Shown: positions 28,901 to 36,435 of the stretch, in pieces
How the letters are laid out: each line of letters opens with the position of its first letter
How positions within the stretch are numbered: position 1 is the first letter of the stretch
Assembly (NCBI GenBank): GCA_036245805.1
Contig: BTRK01000001.1
Coordinates: 29,395,087 to 29,459,086 of the forward strand
DNA: 64,000 bases
Source: Pristionchus mayeri
Taxonomy: Eukaryota; Nematoda; Chromadorea; Rhabditida; Neodiplogasteridae
Direction: 5' to 3'
Translations under genes and position numbers: made by a program
The notes under the pieces: model-generated
Database searches by the model: none
Told to the model about the DNA's origin: nothing
Seen by the model: the letters and a program-made list of their open reading frames with translations, nothing else

Positions 28901-31900
28901 AAACGTTAACAAATCACAGTTCCCTCGGGAGTCGACGTAGGGACTTGAGAGTTGTTGCATTGTTACCAGTATGCGCTATCTTATTTAAAGGCGTTCATGA
29001 GTTTCAACGTATAGGGGTTCGTGGAAATTCGTATTTCATGAACCCCTACAACACACTATCTGAGAGAATCTAAATAAACTTGTCACAGGCCGAAAATTCG
29101 AATAGCTTCTGACTTCACCAATAGGTCGGCCTCGACGAGGGTAACCGACGAGCATCGCCAGAATTTCGATACGCATCCGCGCGCGCGGCAGCGCGGATCA
29201 TGCAAAAAAATACAGTAATCCATGAAATTTTTTATATCGATCCCAATCGATGCGGCGGTAGGGGCGATGCATTCCTTGACTAATTCTAAGACTTTTTTAT
29301 TCCCGGGAGTTTTTCGATCCAATTGCTTCTAACGCCGGAAATCGATAATCCCTCTTTTATTTATGACAAGAATGCAATTCCCAAGAAATTTTTCAAGAAC
29401 CCGCAAAAATATTATAGCTGATATAGCTTCCTCTTGAGCCGATACGCATTTTAGTAGAAAGGCGCGATATAAAATTTTCCGGGAAGGAAGTTAAAATAAA
29501 TTATGAACGAATTATGGTGTAATTTTTGGGTTACTGTAAGCGAGTGCAAAAGTCGGACGACTTTTCCCAATTGGTGATACAGTGCCTGAAAATCGAATTT
29601 AGACTATGTTACACCAATTGGGAAAAGTCGTCCGACTTTTGCACTCACTTACAGTAACCCAAAAAATACACCATAATTCGTTCATAATTGATTTTAACTT
29701 CCTTCCAGAAAATTTTAAATCGTGCCTTTCTACTAAAGTGTGTATCGGCTCAAGAGGAAGCTATATCAGCAATAATATTTTTGCGGGAAATTTCCGGGGA
29801 ATTGCATTCTTATCCGAAATAAAAGTGGGATTATCGATTTCCGGCGTTAGAAGCAATTGGATCGAAAAACTCCCAGGAGTAAAAAAGTCTTAGAATTAGT
29901 CAAGGAATGCATCGCCCCTACCGCCGCATCGATTGGGATCGATATAAAAAATTTCATGGATTACTGTATTTTTTTACATGATCCGCGCTGCCGCGCGCGC
30001 GGATGCGTATCGAAATTCTGGCGATGCTCGTCGGTTACCCTCGTCGAGGCCGACCTATTGGTGAAGTCAGAAGCTATTCGAATTTTCGGCCTGTGACAAG
30101 TCGCTGAACAAATATGTTGATTTTGTCAGATAGTCTATTCTATACGTTGATTTGGAGTGAAACTCAAGATCGCCTAGAAACAGGATTAATATTTTCAAAA
30201 TTAGGGGAGCGCATACTGGTAACAATGCAATAACTCCCAAGTCCCTACGTCGACTCCCGAGGGAGCTGTGATTTGTTTACGTTTTGTCGCTTTACGTTTT
30301 GTCACCCTCCCAATCGATGATATCGTACCGTTATGACGTCGATATTTACCTCCCTTCTCAGCCTTCCTTGATTGGATTTGGCCCATGTTTGGGATAATTA
30401 AAGTCTGCACAGAAAGTTGTACAGAAACAGAAGAAACACTGCCTTTCTTCCGACTGACCTACCAAAGTGTTTTATACGAATAAAGCAGGTGAAGCTGGAA
30501 TGAAATGGAGATCCAATAATGCAGGACTCCTCCCCGTTCTCCTTCCACACTGCCGCTCAGTCACTCGGGTCAATGCCCTCCCTGCCGACTGCCCGAGTAC
30601 CATCTAGTTTGTGAGTATCCGATTTTATGCATTTATTTTCGAAAATATTGAAGTATTGAAGATGACAATGCGGTTTCAGGATGTCACACTCGTGGCACAC
30701 CGCAGTAAACTCTGAGGAGAGCGAAGCTTCACTAAGGTGTGCATCTCAAAGTTCTTCTGTTGATAACGGTCTAACAAATCCGTAGATAGATATTTGGACT
30801 AATCTTCAAAGCAAAGGGAAAGACATGAGTTCATTCAAGGAGGAATTCTCGAATGGTCTCCCTCCGAGAGAAGGTGACACGAATGAACAAGGAGAACAAG
30901 GAACTGAGGGAAAGGATTGAGAGCTTCGAGGTATTTTTCAATATTTCTCTATTTAATGAAGTCAAGATCATACATTTTTTTCAGAAAGAGAAGACTGCTC
31001 AGCCGCAGACTCCGAATGAACTCAGGGACGAAAGAGATCGACTGAAGAAGGACAATGAGAAGCTAAAGAGAGATCTGAAGGAGAGGAAAAATGTGAGAAC
31101 ATTTCCATGTCTGAAAATGAGAAATGATATTTTTAATGAGCTATAATACTTCATTTACATACACAATTTCTGCATATTATAGTAACAAATTCCAGAGCGA
31201 ACCAACAATCCAACTAGTAGTAGATGCCAGCAAGCAGGAGATTGATGAGTTGAGAGACGAAAACAGTGCCCTGCGGAAGAGTGTGAATGAGCTGAAGCAG
31301 AAACTGAGAACGGTGAGAGATCAAAGATCAATCTTCAATTTCACGGAATTTTTAAAAATAAAGTATCATACTAATTGCAATTGTTTATTTCCATCGAAAT
31401 ATGAATACTGAATTGAAAGATCAAAGATCACCTTCTCAGTCCTCGGCCTCTCCCTCAGCCCGCAGCAACAAATGGGTGGAGGAGGCAGCGAGATTGAGGG
31501 AGGAGAACGCCCAGTTGAGGGAGAGATTAGAGAGGGCAGAGAGGAGAAGGGTGAGTGGAAATAGAATGTTAGATGATAATTATTCCGTCACACCTTCGAA
31601 CTAGCGCCGATGAAATTGGTTAAGATTTGCTACTTTTGTTTATGAACTCAGTTCTACTGATGATTATTTGATTCTTGCAATATTTTCGTTCTAAGTTGAG
31701 AAATGTATCTTACTTTATTTTGAATAATAACTATAGTTTGATATTGTTTCTCTACTCCTCGTCGCTCAGTTTCCCTCATTCCCCTTCAGTTCGACTCCTT
31801 CGCCTCTGCTTCTCTTTCCATTCCCGCTCCTTCGATGACTCAGTCAGCGCACGCGGCTCTCTCACGCTCGCTGTCCGCGTGCGCGCGGCCGCCGAAGAAG

Positions 31901-34900
31901 GACGCGGCAGGCGCGGGCGCCAAGCCGACGACCAAATCGGCGCGCCACTCGCCAACGCGGCCGGTTCGTTCATGTTCGGTTCCATTAACTCCAATATCAA
32001 CACTAATTCGAACATTCATTTATTGTTGCTTTAGATCACAAGATCACTACCAATTCGTTTCATTCGTTTGTTTGCTTGTCTAAGGTGGCCATATTGTTAG
32101 ATGTATTCACGCCGAATCATAAGCGTGAATGACATTTACATTACAAGTTTGCTAATTTATTATTTCATTAATGATAACTTGGTCCAATATGCTGAATTCT
32201 CATTACACGTCGCCATATCTCCTTCGGACTAATCTGGCCTACCGTATACACTAGACTAGAGTGTAGTCTCGCAGGAATTGTGCATCTAGATATGGAATAC
32301 CTTTACCTTTACCTCTCATCTCCTCTTAGATTCCTCCTCCCCACGGCACTCCTCCCACTCCTCCCGTTGTTGCTCGTCGCTCTTCTCCAGTTGGCAGTGA
32401 GGCGCCCTCTCGACCAGCCTCGGCACCCGATCCGGGATGGTGCCATTCTGCATCATCGTCCGATGTGGAGGGACGGTCAGTGGAAAATATCGATCTTTTA
32501 ATTTTTCAAAGTCTTCCATTTTCTCAATCTCTGCAGTTTCTTACTTCTTTGCAAAACCTCCTATCAGTTGCCTCTTAATCTAGTTCTTAACAAATAGATC
32601 CCGTCAGGACAAAATGCTAGACAGATTGTAACCATTCCCAGGGGATGTTTAAAAGCATAATATGAGAATATGAGGCGTTCAAAATTGATTTTTAAAGCAG
32701 ACATTACAGCCTTCGCGAGGACAATTCCCGACTGGCAACCGTGCTAAGTGAAGAGAACAAGAGGCTAAAGGCTGCTCTCGAGAAGATGAAGAAGGACAGC
32801 GCAGGGGTTAGTTGTGATTTCGTTCCGAGGAGTTTCCTCAAAATATACACAACTTTATTCTCCTCTACTTCGATCCCCCGCCGAGGCAGACCAAGCCTTC
32901 CATCCCCCCGGGGTCGGTTAATTGGTAGTGACCCCGGTCGCGAAATGCATCGTTCCCTAGAAGCACCTTGGACAGCAGGGATACGTAGTCCAAACAGTAG
33001 TCGACCTCACCGCACTACACCACCAAGCGTAATCGTCTCATGACGACTGTAAAATCACTTGAAGTGGCTGCAAAAAAAAATTCTCTTCTACGAACGAGGA
33101 AGTGATGTGAGCAATACATCAACTTTTCCCCTGTGAAACGATATCTGATAGGATAAATGGACGGTTATAGATATCGGTTCCCCGATCTGCTTCCATGGAC
33201 GTTGCTAGGGAGGAACGGGAAAAGCTGAGGGCGTCTAATGAGCGATTGAGGGAGGCGATTGAGCAGCTCAAGAGCGAGAACAAGGTTGGTCAACGACAAG
33301 AAGTTATAAATCACAAAACAAAATAACGGAGATATTTGTGATGACAAGCTTTCCAAAGCAGGATTTTATCTCCTCTCCGGGGAGGGATACATTTTCAAAC
33401 TAGCGTTGGCTTCGCGAGAAATTATTTCCTTCAATCTGCGTACAATCTTGCCTGCTCGACCTGAGAGGGAGGATGAACAGGGACATTTCTTGCGAAGCCA
33501 TCCCCACTCCACACCCTCTACCTCGAGTACAGTTCGAGAGACGATACCACGCTCTCTTCATTCTGCACACTCTCTAGACAGGTCGAGCTGCGAGGGAGTT
33601 GTAGAGTGAAGAGAGCGTGGTATATAACTATAATCTTGATTAATAGAACCTAATCTATGCAGCCCGCCTCCTCCTGTCGCGATGTGGAGATGTCCGAGTT
33701 GAAGGAGATAAACGCGTCGCTCACCGCGAGATTGAGCACTGCTGAGAAGGAGAAGCAGAGGACGACCAAGGAGAAGGTGAGGGATTCTTCTGAATTTGCT
33801 CGTGTCGTCAGAGGGGCATCGTTTTCGAAACATTTATGTACTAGGAAGTGAAGACTGCTGCATATTTATACATCAAATTTGAAACCATCAATGTTCTGGC
33901 AGGCAAAATGTGAAGAATTTAGCGAATTAATGAAATAAGATCATGCCTATTTCCAGTTGGTTCTTGTAGAACCACAATTGTTCTTGATATCTTCGTGAGA
34001 CTAGAGAGTGGACAATTTTTCGCTTTAGAAACGTTCATTTAGAAACGTTTACGTTCACAGAAAAGCGAAGAATTAAAGTTTATTAATGTATCTATGTAGA
34101 ACCTGTTCTAGTATGCGAACTGTGATTCATCCATTCATTGCATTGGGGGGAGTGAGATTGCCAGAGGGTATACAAGAAAGGAATGCGTTGATTTGATTGA
34201 ATCGATTGAAGGTTGCTTGCCAGCATATTAGCATATTCACTTCCAGTGCTCAGTCTATGAAGAATACCGGCCCATCCTCACCTGAGTACTATTGCCTGAT
34301 GTGATAAATAATAACAAAATTAATTAGTTAATTTCCAGTCTGATCTCTCCGACCGTCTTCGTCTCTCTACGACGCAGACTGAGCTGTACGATAAAAAGCT
34401 GCGAGAGATGGAGGAGGAGAGGAAGGAGATGTACCTAGTCATGTTCAAGAAGGGACAGCAAGCTGCGGCCATGGGCAGCAAGGAGGTCGGCTGGTTTATA
34501 AGTTGGATGTATTTAAAAAATCCTATAATGCACCACCGTAAACATGCGTCACCCCGAGCTACCCCGGGTGGTTCGTGGTGATACATTTTCGCTGTGGGAT
34601 ACAACAGGACTGAATATTTAACCATACATATTGAAAATACTGTCTATGCAAAGATACCCTTGTTCTCACTGCACTTGGCGATGTCAAAACGTTGAATTTC
34701 AATTAATTTGTTCAGGAAGGAACCGTGGATTCGCTGACGGAGGACCGAATCGTGCTTCGCTTCCTCCATGACGCCTTCTACTACTTCCTGCTCAACAAGG
34801 GCGACTCGAAGGAGCATCTACAAGTGAGAATATCGAGCGAAATTCCCCATTTTATCTGCATATTCCAACATTGGCATGCGAATTAGGGTTGACAATTCGA

Positions 34901-35134
34901 GACAAGTAAGCAAAAAATGTATGCGAAAGAGGACCGTTGTCTCGAATGGCCGAAACCCTTATGCCGATGATGAAAAGTTAAGAAGAAGATTGGGATTCAT
35001 GATTGTAGATCATTCCCAAGTGAGACTGAGAATGTTCTATGAATCAAAAATCGATAATTCAGGCAATGATGACGATGCTCAACTTCACGTCTGAGCAGCG
35101 CGAGGACGTGGCCAAGAAGCGGGGAGTACCGTAA
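9350..35134 (+). CDS. Giant coiled-coil protein with GRIP/GRAB-like C-terminus (golgin, possibly GMAP-210/TRIP11-like), 59 exons
   Basis: Hand-spliced CDS of 5,730 nt (1,909 residues + stop), phases consistent at all junctions. Exons: 9350-9478, 9543-9618, 9762-9849, 10090-10234, 10358-10440, 10575-10668, 10836-10928, 11244-11321, 11607-11689, 11738-11810, 12603-12643, 13247-13316, 13564-13716, 14491-14623, 14826-14914, 14980-15048, 15123-15236, 15466-15519, 15623-15708, 15900-15999, 16154-16210, 16290-16361, 16455-16538, 16594-16653, 16794-16882, 17075-17126, 17202-17255, 17302-17370, 18981-19088, 20253-20369, 20503-20589, 20846-20980, 21229-21333, 21549-21642, 21918-21987, 22886-22978, 23241-23367, 23479-23601, 23796-23894, 24066-24127, 24276-24380, 24482-24542, 24642-24778, 25126-25267, 28694-28828, 30525-30610, 30680-30736, 30840-30930, 30985-31092, 31196-31312, 31440-31550, 31790-31963, 32330-32475, 32710-32806, 33171-33284, 33663-33776, 34339-34485, 34716-34823, 35063-35134. 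Residues 1-170 are Ser/Pro/acid-rich. A Cys/His patch (VPHCQKRGCNHAGHDD) then leads into EYLTPTQRKNKE, which resembles the syntaphilin/syntabulin motif. Most of the rest is heptad-rich Glu/Arg/Lys/Leu coiled coil broken by Ser/Pro linkers. Golgins tether vesicles at Golgi membranes; this function is inferred from architecture. Exon 29 (18981-19088) is the least certain. Confidence 0.8.
11993..12096 (-). repeat. tRNA-derived SINE, copy 1
   Basis: On the minus strand it reads GGTGGCGCAGGCGGTAAGGG (A-box-like), then GATGGACTGGGAATCCATC (anticodon-arm-like), GGTTCGATACCCACC (B-box-like), and a fixed tail with CTGGCAAACCTCTGCGAGTC. Two more copies share the same order (12211-12320 plus strand and 51429-51540 minus strand), which marks a Pol III-type SINE family rather than a single tRNA gene. 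Confidence 0.7.
12211..12320 (+). repeat. tRNA-derived SINE, copy 2
   Basis: GGTGGCGCAACGGTTAGGGG, GATGGACTGGTAATCCATC, GGTTCGGTACCCACC and the tail CTGGGAAACCTCCGCGAGTC appear in order. It is inverted relative to copy 1 only ~115 bp upstream, in the same intron of the coiled-coil gene. Confidence 0.7.
12753..12864. repeat. Small hairpin MITE
   Basis: Terminal inverted repeats of about 22 bp begin GGGGTGTATCATTTTAGAAC. The interior is also roughly palindromic (ATGATGAA / TTCATCAT). It has no coding capacity and lies in an intron of the coiled-coil gene. Confidence 0.7.
13868..13924. repeat. (TAA)n microsatellite
   Basis: About nineteen uninterrupted AAT/TAA units in an intron. Open frames of poly-Leu or poly-Tyr across it are artefacts of the repeat. 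Confidence 0.95.
14100..14257. repeat. MITE of the GGCACTAGGTCGGATG family (long form)
   Basis: Begins GGTACTACGCCGGATGATAA and ends ...TCATCCGACCTAGTGCC. The interior carries GGGAACCTACTGTGAACATG, shared with the copy at 43874. It is in an intron of the coiled-coil gene. Confidence 0.75.
17473..18866. mobile_element. Foldback (long inverted repeat) element, family B
   Basis: A ~1.39-kb palindrome centred near 18165. For example CGACGCAATAACAGTTGATG at 17578 pairs with its reverse complement at about 18728-18757, and the arms pair inward to the loop. Its edges carry repeated GTTATAAGATTAACG words, in direct orientation at both ends. The two arms encode mirror-image short frames, so none is a gene. 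It fills the intron between coiled-coil exons 28 and 29. Confidence 0.8.
19102..19196. repeat. MITE of the GGCACTAGGTCGGATG family (short palindromic form)
   Basis: GGCACTGGGTCGGATGAGAA ... CATCCAACCTAGTGCC with internal TATGACGTCATG / CATGACGTCA, forming one hairpin. It starts ~13 bp after the donor of coiled-coil exon 29. Confidence 0.85.
19546..20226 (+). CDS. Retroelement ORF1-like protein fragment (putative), 226 residues
   Basis: An uninterrupted 226-codon frame from the ATG at 19546 to the stop at 20226, inside the intron before coiled-coil exon 30. The product starts MSSSPPPMASQESVDRLTEL with a short amphipathic/coiled segment. Later it has a basic, conserved-looking block (SLPSTILRDRLLTG; FVRRDLMPSELEQERNARDE; RNIEANCLKWGVRD) ending LPSHYCIA. 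Lys/Arg-rich ORFs of this kind, followed at once by a 3' tail (GAATAAATGTTGATATTGAT), are typical of ORF1 of non-LTR elements, but no named domain was recognised. No endonuclease or RT follows, so it is a lone ORF1 or a non-autonomous derivative. The element's end lies only ~10 bp from the splice acceptor of the next exon. Confidence 0.5.
   Translation: MSSSPPPMASQESVDRLTELVMSLHDKLDKYGASLSNLPASLSTSVAAPPSTSIGNCTYASVVRALADSDKIRSKSQRAVLVGSTEKSTPQETAAHDESTLKNIINVTNDSELKEAYDKGQITHHRFPENKPPGKRIIKYSLPSTILRDRLLTGIRSVARPSFFEPSMFVRRDLMPSELEQERNARDEARKRNIEANCLKWGVRDCELIQFRGPNFRPLPSHYCIA
21650..21739. repeat. MITE of the GGCACTAGGTCGGATG family (short palindromic form)
   Basis: GGCACTATGCCGGACGCGAA ... 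TCATCCGACCTAGCACC with internal ATGACGTCATACCGCCTTTG and TATATCA at the hairpin centre. It is in an intron of the coiled-coil gene. Confidence 0.85.
22498..22569 (-). tRNA. tRNA-like sequence (decayed tRNA or SINE)
   Basis: On the minus strand GCATGGTGTAGTGGTGAAGC looks like a D-arm/A box and GTGTTCGTTCCC like a B box, at tRNA-like spacing. The acceptor and anticodon stems do not pair well. It is best read as a pseudogene or SINE head, in an intron of the coiled-coil gene. Confidence 0.35.
24792..24899. repeat. MITE of the GGCACTAGGTCGGATG family (short palindromic form)
   Basis: GTACTAGGTCGGATGAGAAC ... TCATGCGACCTAGTACC with internal ATGACATCATG / CATGATGCCAT. The 7-mer GGCGAGT occurs just upstream (24779) and immediately downstream (24900). 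It is a candidate target duplication that includes the donor-site bases of the exon ending at 24778. Confidence 0.8.
25363..25460 (+). repeat. Left terminal inverted repeat of the 3.3-kb element
   Basis: Matches the reverse complement of about 28555-28645 over ~90 bp with a handful of differences. It contains a small inner palindrome, GTTCC-ACTTT-GGAAC. Confidence 0.85.
25567..26681 (+). mobile_element. 5'-truncated non-LTR retrotransposon (RTE-like LINE) nested in the TIR element
   Basis: The fragment begins inside the RT domain and ends with a short ATAATGATAATAATGAT tail. GCAAAT occurs directly at both edges (25561-25566 and 26682-26687), consistent with a target-site duplication from target-primed insertion. 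It lacks the endonuclease, so it is a dead-on-arrival copy. It lies between the left TIR and the 3' end of the element's own gene. Confidence 0.75.
25569..26657 (+). CDS. Reverse transcriptase fragment of an RTE-like LINE (362 residues)
   Basis: RT motifs appear in order: FIDYTKAFDSIE (motif A, first catalytic Asp), GVRQGDPLSPHLFN (motif B), LRYADDVVLVS (motif C, YADD) and YVNSFIYLGI (motif D/E region). The C-terminal part (TRLERRTNDW; RPIGRPKTRWKDEF) matches the post-RT region of RTE/Jockey-type nematode elements. The N-terminal apurinic endonuclease and RT finger region are missing. The frame is open over the whole fragment, so the insertion is fairly young. It copies LINE RNA into DNA at nicked target sites in intact elements; this copy cannot do so alone. 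Confidence 0.9.
   Translation: MEYDFPCFMVFIDYTKAFDSIEFGSVWAALSKQGIHSKIVNVMRNVYNKSQVCVRLGKEKVPIDIAKGVRQGDPLSPHLFNAVLQECFSELNWQNYGINIDGKRLNNLRYADDVVLVSHFAQEAQTMIDDLCTASRKVGLVINKKKTVVMSNRNQPRLIADHEALEYVNSFIYLGIRVSFDQCLMQEINRRIGSAWRGFNRFHEFLTNRKIEMGLKKRMYMMCVVPALLYGSELWSPTKKIHTRLIVAQRSMMRKMCGVTRLERRTNDWLSLKVPLPDIRAQAMERKWFWAARLAYINDDRWTKRVMDWTPYDRARPIGRPKTRWKDEFVKQLGANWGSVCIRDPDKWKNCIIHQAQTLING
26867..28277 (-). CDS. Unrecognised 342-residue protein, ten exons, carried by the TIR element
   Basis: On the minus strand ten exons join with consistent phase: 28277-28090, 28044-27939, 27899-27801, 27758-27660, 27613-27560, 27517-27419, 27384-27322, 27274-27221, 27175-27053 and 27010-26867 (stop TAA). 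The nine introns are only 34-47 nt, AT-rich, with acceptors like TTTTTAG. The first ~130 residues look globular and aromatic-rich (SIDECYAIWEREEDLSPYQF, FTFAGKKDTWEAAYIIAK, FKDHYIYSRNASHLDW). The rest is Lys/Glu/Ser/Asn-rich and probably disordered, with clusters KKRNDRKKAQKQR, SSKRRKIEK and VVFVKKKKDK that could be nuclear signals. No DDE/DDD, zinc finger or nuclease motif is visible. It may be the mover protein of an unknown element or captured cargo. All exons are open, so it appears intact. Confidence 0.75.
28555..28645 (-). repeat. Right terminal inverted repeat of the 3.3-kb element
   Basis: Reverse complement of the left end. The first 60 bp differ at only about five positions. Confidence 0.85.
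28867..30318. mobile_element. Foldback (long inverted repeat) element, family C
   Basis: A ~1.45-kb palindrome. The outer arms (28867-28985 and 30200-30318) contain GGGAGGGTGACAAAACGTAA and GGGAGTCGACGTAGGGACTT and their complements. The inner arms (29086-29590 and 29595-30099) are nearly perfect. The parts between outer and inner arms do not pair, so it is a composite palindrome. The same 79-codon frame exists on both strands because the arms mirror each other. It sits in the intron between coiled-coil exons 45 and 46. Confidence 0.85.
33544..33623. repeat. 80-bp hairpin
   Basis: ATACCACGCTCTCTTCA at 33544-33560 is repeated inverted at 33607-33623 with a ~45-nt loop. It is in an intron of the coiled-coil gene. 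It may be a tiny MITE. Confidence 0.6.
34716..35134 (+). other. GRIP/GRAB-like C-terminal domain (last two exons of the coiled-coil gene)
   Basis: The last ~58 residues read ...VDSLTEDRIVLRFLHDAFYY..., then DSKEHLQAMMTMLNFTSEQR and EDVAKKRGVP-stop. A hydrophobic first helix, a short loop, and a second helix ending in LNFTSEQRE fit the small Arl/Arf-binding domains (GRIP or the related GRAB) found at golgin C-termini. The MLNF-x-E-E-Q-R type ending seems closer to GRAB (GMAP-210/Rud3) than GRIP. I cannot run a profile, so the choice between the two is open. Confidence 0.6.
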
Positions 35135-36435
35135 TCGGGAGATTACCGTAACCCCGAGTGTTTATCGATCGATTAGCACCACCGCTTCACTCCTTAGACC
35201 ACGAGATTTCCTAGAATTCTAGTGCACTATTACCTGCCTTATCTTCTGGTTTCTTACCTCATTTCTAGAATTTTCCACTGGTTTGTAGTCATTTCCCGTC
35301 TAGGATTACCACTTTTGTAAATAGAATGTTGCCAAGATTATTGTAAAATATTGTTGTGACTCTAGTCTTCTTTCTCATAACTCAAAAATTCATTTTTCCC
35401 CTGACCCGATTCTTGCTTCTACTATTGATCTCAATCTGTTTCTAGTCTCATATTGAAAGGATAAACAAATTAAAAAGTCATTTTTTCGAGTGCTAACCAA
35501 ACAGCGAAATACAACGAGAAATTTGTGATTAATAACGAACGGGCAACGGTAAGTCGTGATTTCATACTTGAATAACGATCTCGTCTGCTGCTTTCGCCGA
35601 CCCGCTCATTTGCTTCGAACCACCTGAAAAATTCCCACCCAAATGCCTCAGCATCAAGACTCGGACCGTCTAGAAAAAAAATTGTTGTGCATTTCGAAAT
35701 AAGCTTAAATGGTGATTTGAACATGGAACGGTATCGGGGCAACGCACTAGAAATTTTTCAACGAAAAAGTTATCGATCAACGAATTGAAAACACATATAA
35801 AAAGATTTTATTACGAAAAACGAATAACAGCAACAGGGGTATAATTATCGAAAGTGGACAATACATAACGATTACGAAATAACTTCTGAATTTTTCTCGA
35901 TGTGATATGAACATGTGAAACTAAACGAGGAAAGGGATTGTCTGACGAGGGAATCCAACAACTAATAGAGAGAAACAGATACACGAACAATTCAACTAAA
36001 ACATTAATTTTGAATTGTGAGACGACGAGAATGGAAGAACGATAAGTACAAGGGGAAGGGGAAAAATCGGGCATAAAATTAGCAAAAAAATTGGCTAATT
36101 GACTAAAATTGGCTAACATTGTTGGGTTCTTTACTGGAAACCCAGAGAAGAATGAGCTCGATAAAAAGGGTTATGAATACTAGGGAGATATTCTCTAGTA
36201 TACTAATTAGATGTCGAAATTCGATCGAGGAAGGCTTGTAATTTCATTAGATTACCGAGCTCTATGCGGATAACAGGGAGAGTAAATATTCAGCTAATTC
36301 GAATGAGAAGGGGCAAATTGTTAACGGGCGAAAAATTGGGGACGTGCAAAAATGAAAAGTGTCAATAGGATACTGTTGATGGAGTCAAATATTTATAAAG
36401 GAACGTAATTGCACATCGACCAAAAATACAGTAAC
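35135..36435. other. Convergent intergenic region
   Basis: This lies between the stop of the coiled-coil gene (plus) and the stop of the next gene (minus), so it holds both 3' UTRs. It is AT-rich with AATAAA-like signals. One open stretch on the minus strand (about 35560-35670) has codon-like composition (PSLDAEAFGWEFFRWFEANE) but could not be joined to any exon. Confidence 0.4.

Noticed and set aside
29083..30096. Same 79-codon frame on both strands (MDRKTPG/RSKKVLELVKECIA...)
   Set aside because: Mirror-image product of foldback arms; no splice or family support.
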